From: Streptomyces sp. B3I8
GTDB taxonomy: Bacteria > Actinomycetota > Actinomycetes > Streptomycetales > Streptomycetaceae
Direction: 5' to 3'
Length of the DNA stretch: 64,000 bases
Assembly (NCBI RefSeq): GCF_030816915.1
Contig: NZ_JAUSYN010000002.1
Span: forward strand, 7,267,501 to 7,331,500
Of the stretch, positions 32,628 to 40,600 are shown piece after piece. The stretch's first letter is position 1. Every line of letters starts with the position of its first letter. Both the position numbers and the translations under genes were made by a program. Below the pieces are notes generated by a model. That model was not told the DNA's origin. It ran no database searches and was given only the letters and a program-made list of their open reading frames with translations.

Positions 32628-33190
32628 GACGGCTGACGCTGTACACCCGCTCGCGCCAGGTGCCCGCGTCGCTCGCGGTGCTGCTGGTGAGCGCCCTCGT
32701 GCTGTGGACGTTCACCCGGGACGCGGAAGGCGATCCGCGGCTGCCCGTACTCGTCCTGGCCACGGGCGCGATGGCGACCTCGGCCGGACTCGGCGGCCAC
32801 GACCTCGCGCTGGACCGGACGGCCGCGATCCGCTGGGCACCCCGCCGGGCGGCCCACGTGCTGATCGCCGCCGCGGCCGTCTGTGCCGCACTGCCCGTTG
32901 TCGAGTCACTGGGCGGTGCCCCGGCACCCCTCGCGTTCGCCGTCCGGGACGCCGCGGGGCTGATGGGACTGGCCGCGCTGGGCGCCGCGCTGTGGGGCCG
33001 ACAGTACGCGTGGACCCTGCCGTTCACCTGGCTCGCGTTCACGCTGTTCGCTCCGCCCGCGACCGGCACCCCGACACGCATCGCCACCTGGCTGCTCCTG
33101 CCCCCCGGCACCGCGTCGGCCACCTGGACCGCCGTGACCCTCACGGCCCTGGGCACCGCGACCTACGCGCTCGCGGGTCCGCGCCGGTAG
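32624..33190 (+). CDS. Hypothetical membrane protein, likely second permease subunit
   Basis: A 188-residue protein with five to six predicted helices (SLAVLLVSALVLWTF, VLIAAAAVCAALPVV, LMGLAALGAALWG, WTAVTLTALGTATYAL). It starts at a GTG overlapping the previous stop, so it ends the sigma/anti-sigma/ABC operon. No domain is recognised; by position it is probably a partner membrane subunit of the transporter. Confidence 0.75.
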   Translation: MRRLTLYTRSRQVPASLAVLLVSALVLWTFTRDAEGDPRLPVLVLATGAMATSAGLGGHDLALDRTAAIRWAPRRAAHVLIAAAAVCAALPVVESLGGAPAPLAFAVRDAAGLMGLAALGAALWGRQYAWTLPFTWLAFTLFAPPATGTPTRIATWLLLPPGTASATWTAVTLTALGTATYALAGPRR

Positions 33191-33239
33191 GGGTTCGACG
33201 GGGGGCGCGGCGGGGCCGGCTCGCCGAGTCGCAGCGCAC

Positions 33240-33851
33240 TCACCGGGCTCCGCGCACCGGCCCCCGGCCGTCGTCCCCGGAGCGCGAGCGGACCAGTCCG
33301 GCCATCAGCAGGTCGAGAAGGCGCTCGGCCTGGGCGCGTTGCTCGGGGGTGCCGGTGACGAGGGTGATGCCGGCCAGGGCCATGAGGATGTCGGGGGAGG
33401 ACACGTTCTCCCGCAGGAGGCCCTGGGCCACGCCGGCCAGGCGGAACCGCTCGATCGCGCCGGTGAGTTGCTCGCGGGTCCGGGAGCTCAGGCGGTCGTC
33501 GTCCCGCAGAAGGGTCCTCAGCGTGTCGGCCATGCCGTGCTTGGTGACGAGGTAGTCCAACAGGCGCGACATCCATGTGCGCAGGGCCCGGTCGGCGGGC
33601 AGTTCGGCGAGCAGGTCCGGGGCCCCGGCGGCGAGCCGGGTCGTCTCGTAGCGGTAGGTCGCGTCGACGAGCTGCTCGCGGGTCGGGAAGCGCCGGTACA
33701 GCGTGCCGATCCCGACGCCCGCGTCCTTGGCGATGCCCTTCAATGTCGCGGCGGCGCCGTCCCGGGCGAAGGCCGACGCGGCGGCGGCGAGCAGCTTGTC
33801 CTCGTTGGCCCGCGCGTCGGCCCGGACGGACCGGCCGGATGGCTCAGGCAT
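33240..33851 (-). CDS. TetR/AcrR-family repressor of the divergent aldo/keto reductase
   Basis: A 203-residue regulator: HTH near residues 18-60 (LLAAAASAFARDGAAATLKGIAKDAGVGIGTLYRRFPTR) and a ligand domain with LLDYLVTKHGMADTL. It shares the YLVTKHG-type segment with the TetR at 7116-7697. Two palindromic operators lie between its ATG and the aldo/keto reductase gene, giving a clear autoregulated divergent pair. The inducer is unknown. Confidence 0.9.
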   Translation of the reverse strand: MPEPSGRSVRADARANEDKLLAAAASAFARDGAAATLKGIAKDAGVGIGTLYRRFPTREQLVDATYRYETTRLAAGAPDLLAELPADRALRTWMSRLLDYLVTKHGMADTLRTLLRDDDRLSSRTREQLTGAIERFRLAGVAQGLLRENVSSPDILMALAGITLVTGTPEQRAQAERLLDLLMAGLVRSRSGDDGRGPVRGAR

Positions 33852-33879
33852 GCGCGTGTTCCCACTCTCGGCTTGCTAT

Positions 33880-33932
33880 GCGGAGTCGACTCCGCTTACC
33901 GTGGCGAAATCAAGCGGAGTCGACTCCGCTTG
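33880..33932. promoter_or_regulatory. Two perfect palindromic TetR operators
   Basis: GCGGAGTCGACTCCGC at 33880-33895 and the same core inside a 22-bp perfect palindrome at 33911-33932 (core aagcggagtcgactccgctt). The centres are 34 bp apart, between divergent TetR and aldo/keto reductase genes. Confidence 0.85.
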
Positions 33933-33980
33933 GGCGGAACGATAGCAGTCGGCCGCCGCTCCACGGAAAGGGTCCACACC

Positions 33981-35030
33981 ATGCGGTACCGCACGCTGGG
34001 AAGCACAGGCGTCCAGGTCAGCTCGTTGTGCCTGGGCGCGATGATGTTCGGGAAGTGGGGGAACCCCGACCATGACGACTCGGCCGGCATCATCCGCACC
34101 GCGCTCGACGCGGGCGTCAACATCATCGATACCGCCGACGTGTACTCGGGCGGCGAGTCGGAGATCATCGTCGGCAAGGCGATCGCCGGACGCCGCGACG
34201 ACGTCGTCCTGGCCACCAAGGTGTCGAGCCCCATGGGCCCCGGCCACAACGAGCGCGGCGCCTCCCGGCGGTGGATCACCCAGGCCTGCGAGGCGAGCCT
34301 GCGCCGTCTGGGCACCGACCACATCGACCTCTACCAGGTGCATCGGCCCGACCCCGAGACCGACCTCGACGAGACCCTCGGCGCCCTGACCGACCTCGTC
34401 CGCGCGGGCAAGATCCGCTACGCCGGCTCCTCCACCTTCACTCCCTCGACGATCGTCCAGGCGCAGTGGACCGCCGAACGACGGCAGCGCGAGCGCTTCG
34501 TCTGCGAACAGCCGCCGTACTCCCTGCTGGCCCGGGGCGTCGAGGCCGACGTGCTGCCCACCTGCGAGAGCCACCGGATGGGCGTGCTCGCCTGGAGCCC
34601 GCTGGCCGGGGGCTGGCTGTCCGGCCGCTGGCACCGCGACGCGGCCGACCTGTCCAGCCACCGCACCCGCACGATGCCCTTCCGCACCACGCTCTCCCAC
34701 TACGACCTCGACGTACCGGGCAACCGGGCCAAGCTCGACGCCGCCACCGAACTCGCCGGCATCGCCGCCGAGGCCGGCCTGACGCTGATCCAGCTCGCCC
34801 TCGCCTTCGTCACCACACACCCGGCGGTCACCGCGGCGATCATCGGCCCGCGCACCGCCGGACACCTGCGCGACCAGCTCGCCGCCGCCGACGTCGTCCT
34901 GGAACCCGCCGTACTGGACCGCGTCGACCGTGTCGTCGCACCGGGCACCGACCTCAATCCCGGCGACACCGGGTACGCCGCCGAGATCCTGGCCGCCCCG
35001 GAACGCCGCCGTCGCGCCGTCGTTCGGTGA
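33981..35030 (+). CDS. Aldo/keto reductase
   Basis: A 349-residue NADPH-dependent oxidoreductase of the AKR superfamily (YajO/YghZ-like). The TIM barrel begins MRYRTLGSTGVQVSSLCLG. The catalytic Asp and Tyr are in NIIDTADVYSGGESE, the Lys in VVLATKVSS and the His in DLYQVHRPD. The cofactor site is IIGPRTAGHLRDQL. ggaaaggg precedes the ATG at 33981. Control by the divergent TetR through the paired palindromes is strongly suggested. The aldehyde or ketone substrate is unknown. Confidence 0.9.
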   Translation: MRYRTLGSTGVQVSSLCLGAMMFGKWGNPDHDDSAGIIRTALDAGVNIIDTADVYSGGESEIIVGKAIAGRRDDVVLATKVSSPMGPGHNERGASRRWITQACEASLRRLGTDHIDLYQVHRPDPETDLDETLGALTDLVRAGKIRYAGSSTFTPSTIVQAQWTAERRQRERFVCEQPPYSLLARGVEADVLPTCESHRMGVLAWSPLAGGWLSGRWHRDAADLSSHRTRTMPFRTTLSHYDLDVPGNRAKLDAATELAGIAAEAGLTLIQLALAFVTTHPAVTAAIIGPRTAGHLRDQLAAADVVLEPAVLDRVDRVVAPGTDLNPGDTGYAAEILAAPERRRRAVVR

Positions 35031-35078
35031 GGCCGTCGTTCGGTGAGGCCGTCGTACGGTGAGGCCGTCGTACGGTGA
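35016..35078. repeat. Four tandem 16-bp units at the gene end
   Basis: ggccgtcgt(t/a)cggtga is repeated, the first (15-bp) copy containing the aldo/keto reductase stop codon, so the end of the gene has been duplicated three times. Confidence 0.9.
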
Positions 35079-35115
35079 CCCGGGTGAGGCGTGCCGTCGG
35101 ACCGTCCGTCCCGGG

Positions 35116-36162
35116 TCATGTGCGGCCGTGCGCCGGCCCGGCCAGGCGGTCGCCGGACAGCAGCGTGCCGGCCTGCTTGAGGTGCCGCAGCACGGGGGAG
35201 ACCTCCATGCTCTGCAGTCCGGCCAGGGAGCCGACGCGGTCCGAGGTGAACTCGAAGAGCTCGTCGAGGTCCCGGCAGTGCGCGACGGCGTGGACGTTGT
35301 ACGGCCCGGAGACGGCCGCGGCGAAGGCGATCCCCGGTTCCCGCGCCAGCGCGCGCCCGACCTCCTTCACCGCCGAGGGATGCACCCGCAGCCACAGGTT
35401 CGCCCGTGCGTGGTACCCGAGGGCGGCCGCCGCGATCTCGACGTCGATGTGCACGGCCCGGCGCTCCAGCAGGGAGTGCAGACGGCGGGATACGCGTCCC
35501 GGAGTGGAACCGGCCGCCGCGGCCAGGTCGACGAGGGAGGCCCGGCCGTCCACCGCGAGGGCGTCGCAGATCCGCTCGTCCTCGGCGGTCAGCACCACCG
35601 GTTCGCGGGCGACCACGGGGACTTCGGCGAACGGGGAGCCCTCGCTCCCGAGCAGGGCCTCCTGCTCCGGGGAGAGCACACCCTCCAGCGCCGCCCAGTA
35701 GTGGCCGCGTCCGCCCAGGAACTGACGGAGCATCGCGAAGGCGTTGATGTCGAGCACCGCCGCCGTGCGCGGCAGCCGCCGGCCGAGCAGTTCCTCACGC
35801 TGCTCCCGGTTCCGGGACTGGATCGCACACGTGATCTCGTAACCGGCCGCGCTCAGTGCCACCCAGTTGACGTCCTCCCGCCGGGCGAGCGCCTCGGCGA
35901 TCGCCGAGACACTGCCGGGGCGGCAGCGCAACCGCACCAGCCATCTGCTCTGCCCCAGCGCCCCCGGGTTCACCACACCGGTGACCCGCAGGACCCCCTC
36001 GCCCCGCAGCCGCCGATACCGGCGGTTGACGGCGGCCTCGGTGAGGCCGAGCGCACCCGCGAGCGCGGCGAAGGGAGCCCGCGGAGCGATCTGCAGCGCG
36101 CGGATGATCCGCACATCCTCGGACCGCACGGCGAAGGATTCAGACATCGGAGCATCCCGCAT
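35116..36162 (-). CDS. Lrp/AsnC-family regulator with two tandem modules
   Basis: A 348-residue protein about twice the usual length. Two AsnC-type HTHs (residues 18-60, VRIIRALQIAPRAPFAALAGALGLTEAAVNRR; residues about 190-230, RICDALAVDGRASLVDLAAAAGSTPGRVSRR) are each followed by a RAM-like ligand domain. The ATG at 36162 is kept over MSESF at 36147 because TAGGAT (minus strand, 36175-36170) ends seven bases upstream, predicting a leaderless transcript. It is divergent from the SDR gene, which it probably controls. Confidence 0.85.
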   Translation of the reverse strand: MRDAPMSESFAVRSEDVRIIRALQIAPRAPFAALAGALGLTEAAVNRRYRRLRGEGVLRVTGVVNPGALGQSRWLVRLRCRPGSVSAIAEALARREDVNWVALSAAGYEITCAIQSRNREQREELLGRRLPRTAAVLDINAFAMLRQFLGGRGHYWAALEGVLSPEQEALLGSEGSPFAEVPVVAREPVVLTAEDERICDALAVDGRASLVDLAAAAGSTPGRVSRRLHSLLERRAVHIDVEIAAAALGYHARANLWLRVHPSAVKEVGRALAREPGIAFAAAVSGPYNVHAVAHCRDLDELFEFTSDRVGSLAGLQSMEVSPVLRHLKQAGTLLSGDRLAGPAHGRT

Positions 36163-36169
36163 GACGGGA

Positions 36170-36175
36170 ATCCTA
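36170..36175 (-). promoter_or_regulatory. -10 element TAGGAT of the Lrp gene
   Basis: TAGGAT on the minus strand ends seven bases before the ATG at 36162; the -35 is weak. Confidence 0.45.
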
Positions 36176-36303
36176 CAGAAACACCCTCCGGAGTCCTGTC
36201 GGCGACGGCGGGGCGCGGAGACTTGCCGTGTACGTCACCCACCGCGCAGCATCCACTGCGCACCACCCACCAGCCACCTCGCACCGAACGGAGATGACCT
36301 CGG

Positions 36304-37065
36304 ATGTCGTCGACCGCCGGGAACCGGCACACCTCGGCCGCCCCGAACACCCCGGACGCCCCTGACCTCCCCTCCGCTCCCACCGCCCTCGTCGTCGGCG
36401 CCTCGCGCGGGCTCGGCCACGCGATAGCGGCCGAGCTCCTGGACCGGGGGTGGCACGTCTTCGGCACGGTCCGTGACACCACCGCCCGCACCCCCCTGCA
36501 CGACCTCGCGGACCGGTCCGACGGGCGGGTCACCGTCGAGCACCTGGACATCAACGAGCCCGCCCACCTCGCGCCCCTGCACGACCGACTCGCCGCGCGC
36601 CGGCTGGACCTCCTCCTCGTCAACGCGGGCACCACCAACAACGTGGACACCCCGATCGGGGCGGTGCCCACGGCCGACTTCGTCGACATCATGGTCACCA
36701 ACGCGCTCGGTCCGATGCGCGTCATCGAGGCGCTCGAAGACCTCGTGCCGGACACCGGTCTGATCGCGGCGATGTCCTCAGGGCAGGGCAGCATCACGAA
36801 CAACACCACGGGTGGCCGCGAGGTCTACCGGGGCAGCAAGGCCGCCCTGAACATGTTCCTGCGCGGCTTCGCCGCCCGGCAGGCCGGGACCCGCCGCGCC
36901 CTCGTCCTCATGGCGCCGGGCTGGATCCGTACCGCGCTCGGCGGTCCGGACGTCCCGTACACCATCGAGGAGAGCGTCCCCCTGATCGTCGACGTCCTCC
37001 TCTCCCGGCAGGGCACACCCGGCCTGGCGTACCTGGACCGCTGGGGCAAGACCGTTCCGTGGTGA
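36304..37065 (+). CDS. Short-chain dehydrogenase/reductase
   Basis: A 253-residue classical SDR. It has the cofactor loop VGASRGLGHAIA (Gly-x3-Gly-x-Gly), LLLVNAG, the catalytic Ser in AAMSSGQGS and YRGSK (Tyr-x3-Lys). A 25-residue Ser/Pro-rich leader precedes the Rossmann fold. ggag lies at 36290. Opposite the double Lrp regulator. The C-terminal PGLAYLDRWGKTVPW appears in SDRs annotated for small carbonyl substrates, but specificity is open. Confidence 0.85.
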   Translation: MSSTAGNRHTSAAPNTPDAPDLPSAPTALVVGASRGLGHAIAAELLDRGWHVFGTVRDTTARTPLHDLADRSDGRVTVEHLDINEPAHLAPLHDRLAARRLDLLLVNAGTTNNVDTPIGAVPTADFVDIMVTNALGPMRVIEALEDLVPDTGLIAAMSSGQGSITNNTTGGREVYRGSKAALNMFLRGFAARQAGTRRALVLMAPGWIRTALGGPDVPYTIEESVPLIVDVLLSRQGTPGLAYLDRWGKTVPW

Positions 37066-37135
37066 GTTGCCGGGGCGGACCGCGGGCCGAGGGTCCGGTC
37101 GCCGCCCCGCCGCCCCGCCGCCCCGCCGGCACTTG

Positions 37136-39079
37136 TCAGCCGCCGTCCGGTCCGGTGCCTTCGGGAGCGGTGCCGTCCGCGACGAGCGCCGGGCCCCAGC
37201 CGAGGGTCATCACCGCGTACGTCTCTCCCGCCACCGGCGGACGGGTCCACGAGCGAGTGGTGAAGGTGTGCAGCCGGCCGTGCAGGAGAGCGTGCCGCGG
37301 CAGACGGACGCCGAACTCCTCGGCCACCGCAGTCAGCACCGCCTGTTCCGCCGCGGCATCCTCCTTCGTCCGGCCGAAGAACCGGCTCGGCGCCAGCGCG
37401 TCCGGTATCGCGCCGCTCGTGCGGATCTCCCCGGCCTCGTAGGTGAAGGCGTACTCCTCGACGCCGTCTCGCGCCACCGACAGGTGGAAGGACGGCCTCC
37501 CGTGGCCAGCCCTCAGCCCGCTCCACACCACCACCGCGCGGGTCCCCTCACTCGCCGCCCCGGCCGGGGAGACGAAGCGCTGCCCGTTGAACGGAGCGGG
37601 TTCCGCGTCGAAGGCGAAGCTCCAGCCGGGGCCGGCCCGGCCGACGGCCATGAGCGCCTTGTCGTCGTAGGAGGAGAACTCCCTCTTGTCGCTCCGCACC
37701 CGGTGCGCGTCCCACAGGGTCATGGGCTCCTTCAGCGCGGTTCCCCCGTCTGTGAGCCGCCCGGGCAGGTCCGCCGGTTCGACGCCCTCCACCAGCACGA
37801 AGCGATAGGAACCGCGCCTGTTGCCAGGGTCCGGCTCCGCCAGCCACGCGAGGCCCTCCGGATCGTCACCGGCCGTCGGTGACGGTGCCGCACCCCGCTG
37901 TCCGCCCCTCGGCGTGGACAGCAGTTCCTCCGCCCGCGGTGGGGTCAGCAGGGGGCCGAGCAGCGGGTCGGCCACCCAGCCCAGCGGTGCCAGGTGGTCC
38001 GGCCCCAGCGGCTCCCACAGGGGCAACGCGTTCCTCAGCGTCCGCCACGCCCCGTCGGTGTCGCCCCACCGCGCCAACTCCCGCGCCTCGCCGACCGCCT
38101 CCCCGAACGGCCCGGCCGGCGCGTACCGGTACGTGCCGGTGCGCACCTGGTCCAGGGTCGCGTAGGCACGTGCCAGCAACTCCTCGTCGGCACCGCGCAG
38201 GTGGAACTTCAGCGTGGAGTCGTCCCGGTAGGAGTGCGCCACGTGCTCGACCACCAGCGGCGGCAGCAGTTCGGGTGCGTACCGCGGGTCCGCGGCCAGG
38301 CCGTCGTAATACACCAGGTAGGTGCGTCCGAGCAGACGGCGTATCTGGTCGCCCAGCGCGGTGGCCCGCGGCCTGCCGTACGCCTTGGCCTCGTCCAGTG
38401 CCCGAAGCGCCCGCTCCCAGTCACCGCGCAGCGCGTCGAGCCGGGCCACCTCCACAAGGGCGTCCAGCTCGCGCGTCGTGTCGTTGACGAACTCCGCGCC
38501 GCCGTCCCCGTCGTGCGCACGCAGGCGGTGGAACTCCCTGTGCATCTCGCACATGAACTCCCGGAAGCTCGCGTGCCGTTCGGGCGGCGCGGCCCGCCAG
38601 CCCGCCCAGGTGTACACCGGCCACTCGCCGTGCTCGTCCACGTCCTCGGGATCCATGAGCACGTACAGGCCGTCGGACTCGACGTCCAACTGCAGCCCTT
38701 TCCGCCAGATGTCCACCTCCTTGCGCTCCTGGGGAGTGGCGTCCTCCGCCAGGTAGTCCTCGAAGTCGTCGGCGAGACCGGAGCCGTTGTCGTGCCAGCG
38801 CGCCTCCTCGGTGCCCGCCAGCAGCCACAGGAAGCCGCCCGCGTGCCGCCAGCCGTCGGAGACAGCGAGGAACTCCCGGTACGACGGAGGCATCCGGCGG
38901 CCGAGACGCGCCTCCATGGCGGTGATCCGCTCCTCGGACGCGGGCGGGAAACCCAGCCACCGCGCCTGCCGGGCGGCCTCGTCGCCCTCGAGCCCGCTCG
39001 TGCCGTCCTGGCAGTCCGCCCACTCTCCACTCCATGTGAGCAGGAAGGGGCGCCAGTCGAAGGTCGTGGTCTGCGTCAT
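37136..39079 (-). CDS. Large SMI1/KNR4-family protein
   Basis: A 647-residue protein. Residues 35-150 form an SMI1/KNR4 domain (ERITAMEARLGRRMPPSYREFLAVSDGWR, then GGFLWLL, YVLMDPEDVDEHGEWPVYTW). A helical TPR-like middle follows (LDALVEVARLDALRGDWERALRALDEAKAYGR). The C-terminal 200 residues (MAVGRAGPGWSFAFD, AVVVWSGLRAGHGRPSFHLSV, FFGRTKEDAAAEQ) resemble DUF6461-type immunity-like domains. SMI1 proteins are common as immunity proteins of polymorphic toxins, but no toxin gene is adjacent. A leaderless start at 39079 is predicted by the TTGTCAGTGG promoter. Confidence 0.8.
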   Translation of the reverse strand: MTQTTTFDWRPFLLTWSGEWADCQDGTSGLEGDEAARQARWLGFPPASEERITAMEARLGRRMPPSYREFLAVSDGWRHAGGFLWLLAGTEEARWHDNGSGLADDFEDYLAEDATPQERKEVDIWRKGLQLDVESDGLYVLMDPEDVDEHGEWPVYTWAGWRAAPPERHASFREFMCEMHREFHRLRAHDGDGGAEFVNDTTRELDALVEVARLDALRGDWERALRALDEAKAYGRPRATALGDQIRRLLGRTYLVYYDGLAADPRYAPELLPPLVVEHVAHSYRDDSTLKFHLRGADEELLARAYATLDQVRTGTYRYAPAGPFGEAVGEARELARWGDTDGAWRTLRNALPLWEPLGPDHLAPLGWVADPLLGPLLTPPRAEELLSTPRGGQRGAAPSPTAGDDPEGLAWLAEPDPGNRRGSYRFVLVEGVEPADLPGRLTDGGTALKEPMTLWDAHRVRSDKREFSSYDDKALMAVGRAGPGWSFAFDAEPAPFNGQRFVSPAGAASEGTRAVVVWSGLRAGHGRPSFHLSVARDGVEEYAFTYEAGEIRTSGAIPDALAPSRFFGRTKEDAAAEQAVLTAVAEEFGVRLPRHALLHGRLHTFTTRSWTRPPVAGETYAVMTLGWGPALVADGTAPEGTGPDGG

Positions 39080-39086
39080 GTCCCGG

Positions 39087-39109
39087 ATGCTGCCACTCAC
39101 CACTGACAA
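39087..39109 (-). promoter_or_regulatory. TTGTCAGTGG-type promoter of the SMI1/KNR4 gene
   Basis: On the minus strand TTGTCAGTGG, 7 bp, CAGCAT; the ATG lies seven bases after the -10. Same box and spacing as at 10457-10479 and 10520-10541. Confidence 0.6.
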
Positions 39110-39169
39110 CGCCCCCGTGCCCGACCCGGCCGCCGGGCGCGTCCGCTGCCACAGCTTCTGCCACGCCTC

Positions 39170-39199
39170 TTGACACCTTGTCATGAGCGCCCGGACACT
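39170..39199 (+). promoter_or_regulatory. Promoter of the DUF1996-glycosidase genes
   Basis: Consensus TTGACA (39170-39175), 18 bp, GACACT (39194-39199). The transcription start would fall just before the palindrome at 39208. Confidence 0.5.
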
Positions 39200-39207
39200 C
39201 CGTGCAT

Positions 39208-39223
39208 GGGAGAGCGCTCTCCC
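39208..39223. promoter_or_regulatory. LacI-type operator
   Basis: GGGAGAGCGCTCTCCC, a perfect 16-bp palindrome with the central CG typical of LacI-family sites (compare the CebR-type TGGGAGCGCTCCCA). It would overlap the transcription start of the DUF1996 gene. Confidence 0.7.
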
Positions 39224-39348
39224 GCACTCTCCCACGGTCTCCCGCACACTCACCGAGCACCCCGGAGCACTCCGGGAGCACCTACCGAGCACCTCACGCC
39301 CTCCCGCGTCCTCGCACGACCTCCACCCCCCACACTCAGGAGGCGTTC

Positions 39349-40458
39349 ATGCCCCGCAGATCGAAGGCCCTCTCCGGAACGCTGATCGCGGGCGCGCTGC
39401 TGTGCGCCACGTTCGGCGCCGGCGGCATCGCCCTGAGCGCCGACGCCGACGCCGCGGCACCCGGCACCACGGCAGCCGCCTCGCACACCGCCGCGCACGC
39501 GGGCCACTCCGGCAACGCCATGCCCGTGTCCACCGCATCGTCCCCGGACGACCCCGACGGCGACGGGTACATCCCGGCGAACCCGCCGGTCACCGGGGTC
39601 ACCCCCTCCACGCAGAACCCGCCGCACCGCTACTTCCACGAGTTCCAGGCCAACTGCGGCGTCACCCACACCGCCCCCGACGACCCGATCGTGTACCCGC
39701 AGCAGCCGGGCAAGTCCCACGACCACACGTTCATGGGCAACACCACCACGAACGCCAACAGTTCGACCGCCTCGCTGGCCGCGGGCGGCACCACCTGCAA
39801 GGCCCCCGGCGACCTCTCCGGCTACTGGATGCCCACCCTGCTCAACGACGGGAAGCCGGTGCTCCCGGTCGGCCCCCAGACGATCTACTACAAAGCCGGC
39901 GTCACCGACTACACCAGCGTCCGGCCCTTCCCCAAGGGACTGCGGTTCGTCGTCGCCAACCCGATGCAGAGCGCCGCCGAGTTCCGGAACCACCCCGGCT
40001 TCGTCGAGGGCTGGGAGTGCGGTGACAGCTTCTTCAACACCGAGTTCCCGGCGAGCTGCCCGGACCGTCCCGACGTCCAGCTCAACATCCGGTTCCAGGC
40101 CCCCAGTTGCTGGGACGGCACGTACCTCGACACGCCCGACCACAAGAGCCACATGGCCTACCCGGTGGTCAAGGCCGGCACCAACGACAACATCTGCCCC
40201 ACCGACCACCCAGTGGCGCTGCCGATGATCGAGTTCAAGATGGCGTTCCCGGTGAACGGCGACATGTCACGGGTCACGCTGGCCAGCGGCTCCGGGCACA
40301 GCTTCCACTACGACTTCTTCAACGCCTGGGACGACGCCACGCTGAAGGCGCTGGTCGACCACTGCGTCGTCGGCGGACTGCAGTGCGACGCGCGCGGCTA
40401 CGACCAGACGCACCCGGAGGCGGGAGCGGCACTCGACGAGAACTACCGGCTTCCGTAG
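39349..40458 (+). CDS. Secreted DUF1996 protein
   Basis: A 369-residue secreted protein: signal peptide (MPRRSKALSGTLIAGALLCA, then SADADAA) and a linker rich in Ala/His. A DUF1996 domain follows (YFHEFQANCGVTHTAPDDPIV, KSHDHTFMGN, LSGYWMPTLL, PSCWDGTYLDTPDHKSHMAYP). Conserved Cys and His residues suggest disulfides and perhaps a metal site. Catalysis is not established for the family, though it is common next to carbohydrate-active enzymes. aggagg precedes the ATG. The LacI-type operator and the following glycosidase suggest a polysaccharide-related role. Confidence 0.85.
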   Translation: MPRRSKALSGTLIAGALLCATFGAGGIALSADADAAAPGTTAAASHTAAHAGHSGNAMPVSTASSPDDPDGDGYIPANPPVTGVTPSTQNPPHRYFHEFQANCGVTHTAPDDPIVYPQQPGKSHDHTFMGNTTTNANSSTASLAAGGTTCKAPGDLSGYWMPTLLNDGKPVLPVGPQTIYYKAGVTDYTSVRPFPKGLRFVVANPMQSAAEFRNHPGFVEGWECGDSFFNTEFPASCPDRPDVQLNIRFQAPSCWDGTYLDTPDHKSHMAYPVVKAGTNDNICPTDHPVALPMIEFKMAFPVNGDMSRVTLASGSGHSFHYDFFNAWDDATLKALVDHCVVGGLQCDARGYDQTHPEAGAALDENYRLP

Positions 40459-40515
40459 TCGGACTCCGCAACCGGCTCCCGTGACCGGCTTCCGTAGTCG
40501 GATTCCGCAACCGGC
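40445..40515. repeat. 32-bp direct repeat spanning a gene end
   Basis: Copies at 40445-40476 and 40484-40515 (period 39) differ at one base. The first copy includes the DUF1996 stop codon; shorter accggc-based fragments continue to about 40575. Confidence 0.9.
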
Positions 40516-40600
40516 CCACGCGGCCGGATCCCGTATCCGGCTCGCGTCCTCACCGAACCGGCCTGCGCAACCGGCGAACGTAACCACCGAGAAGGACACC

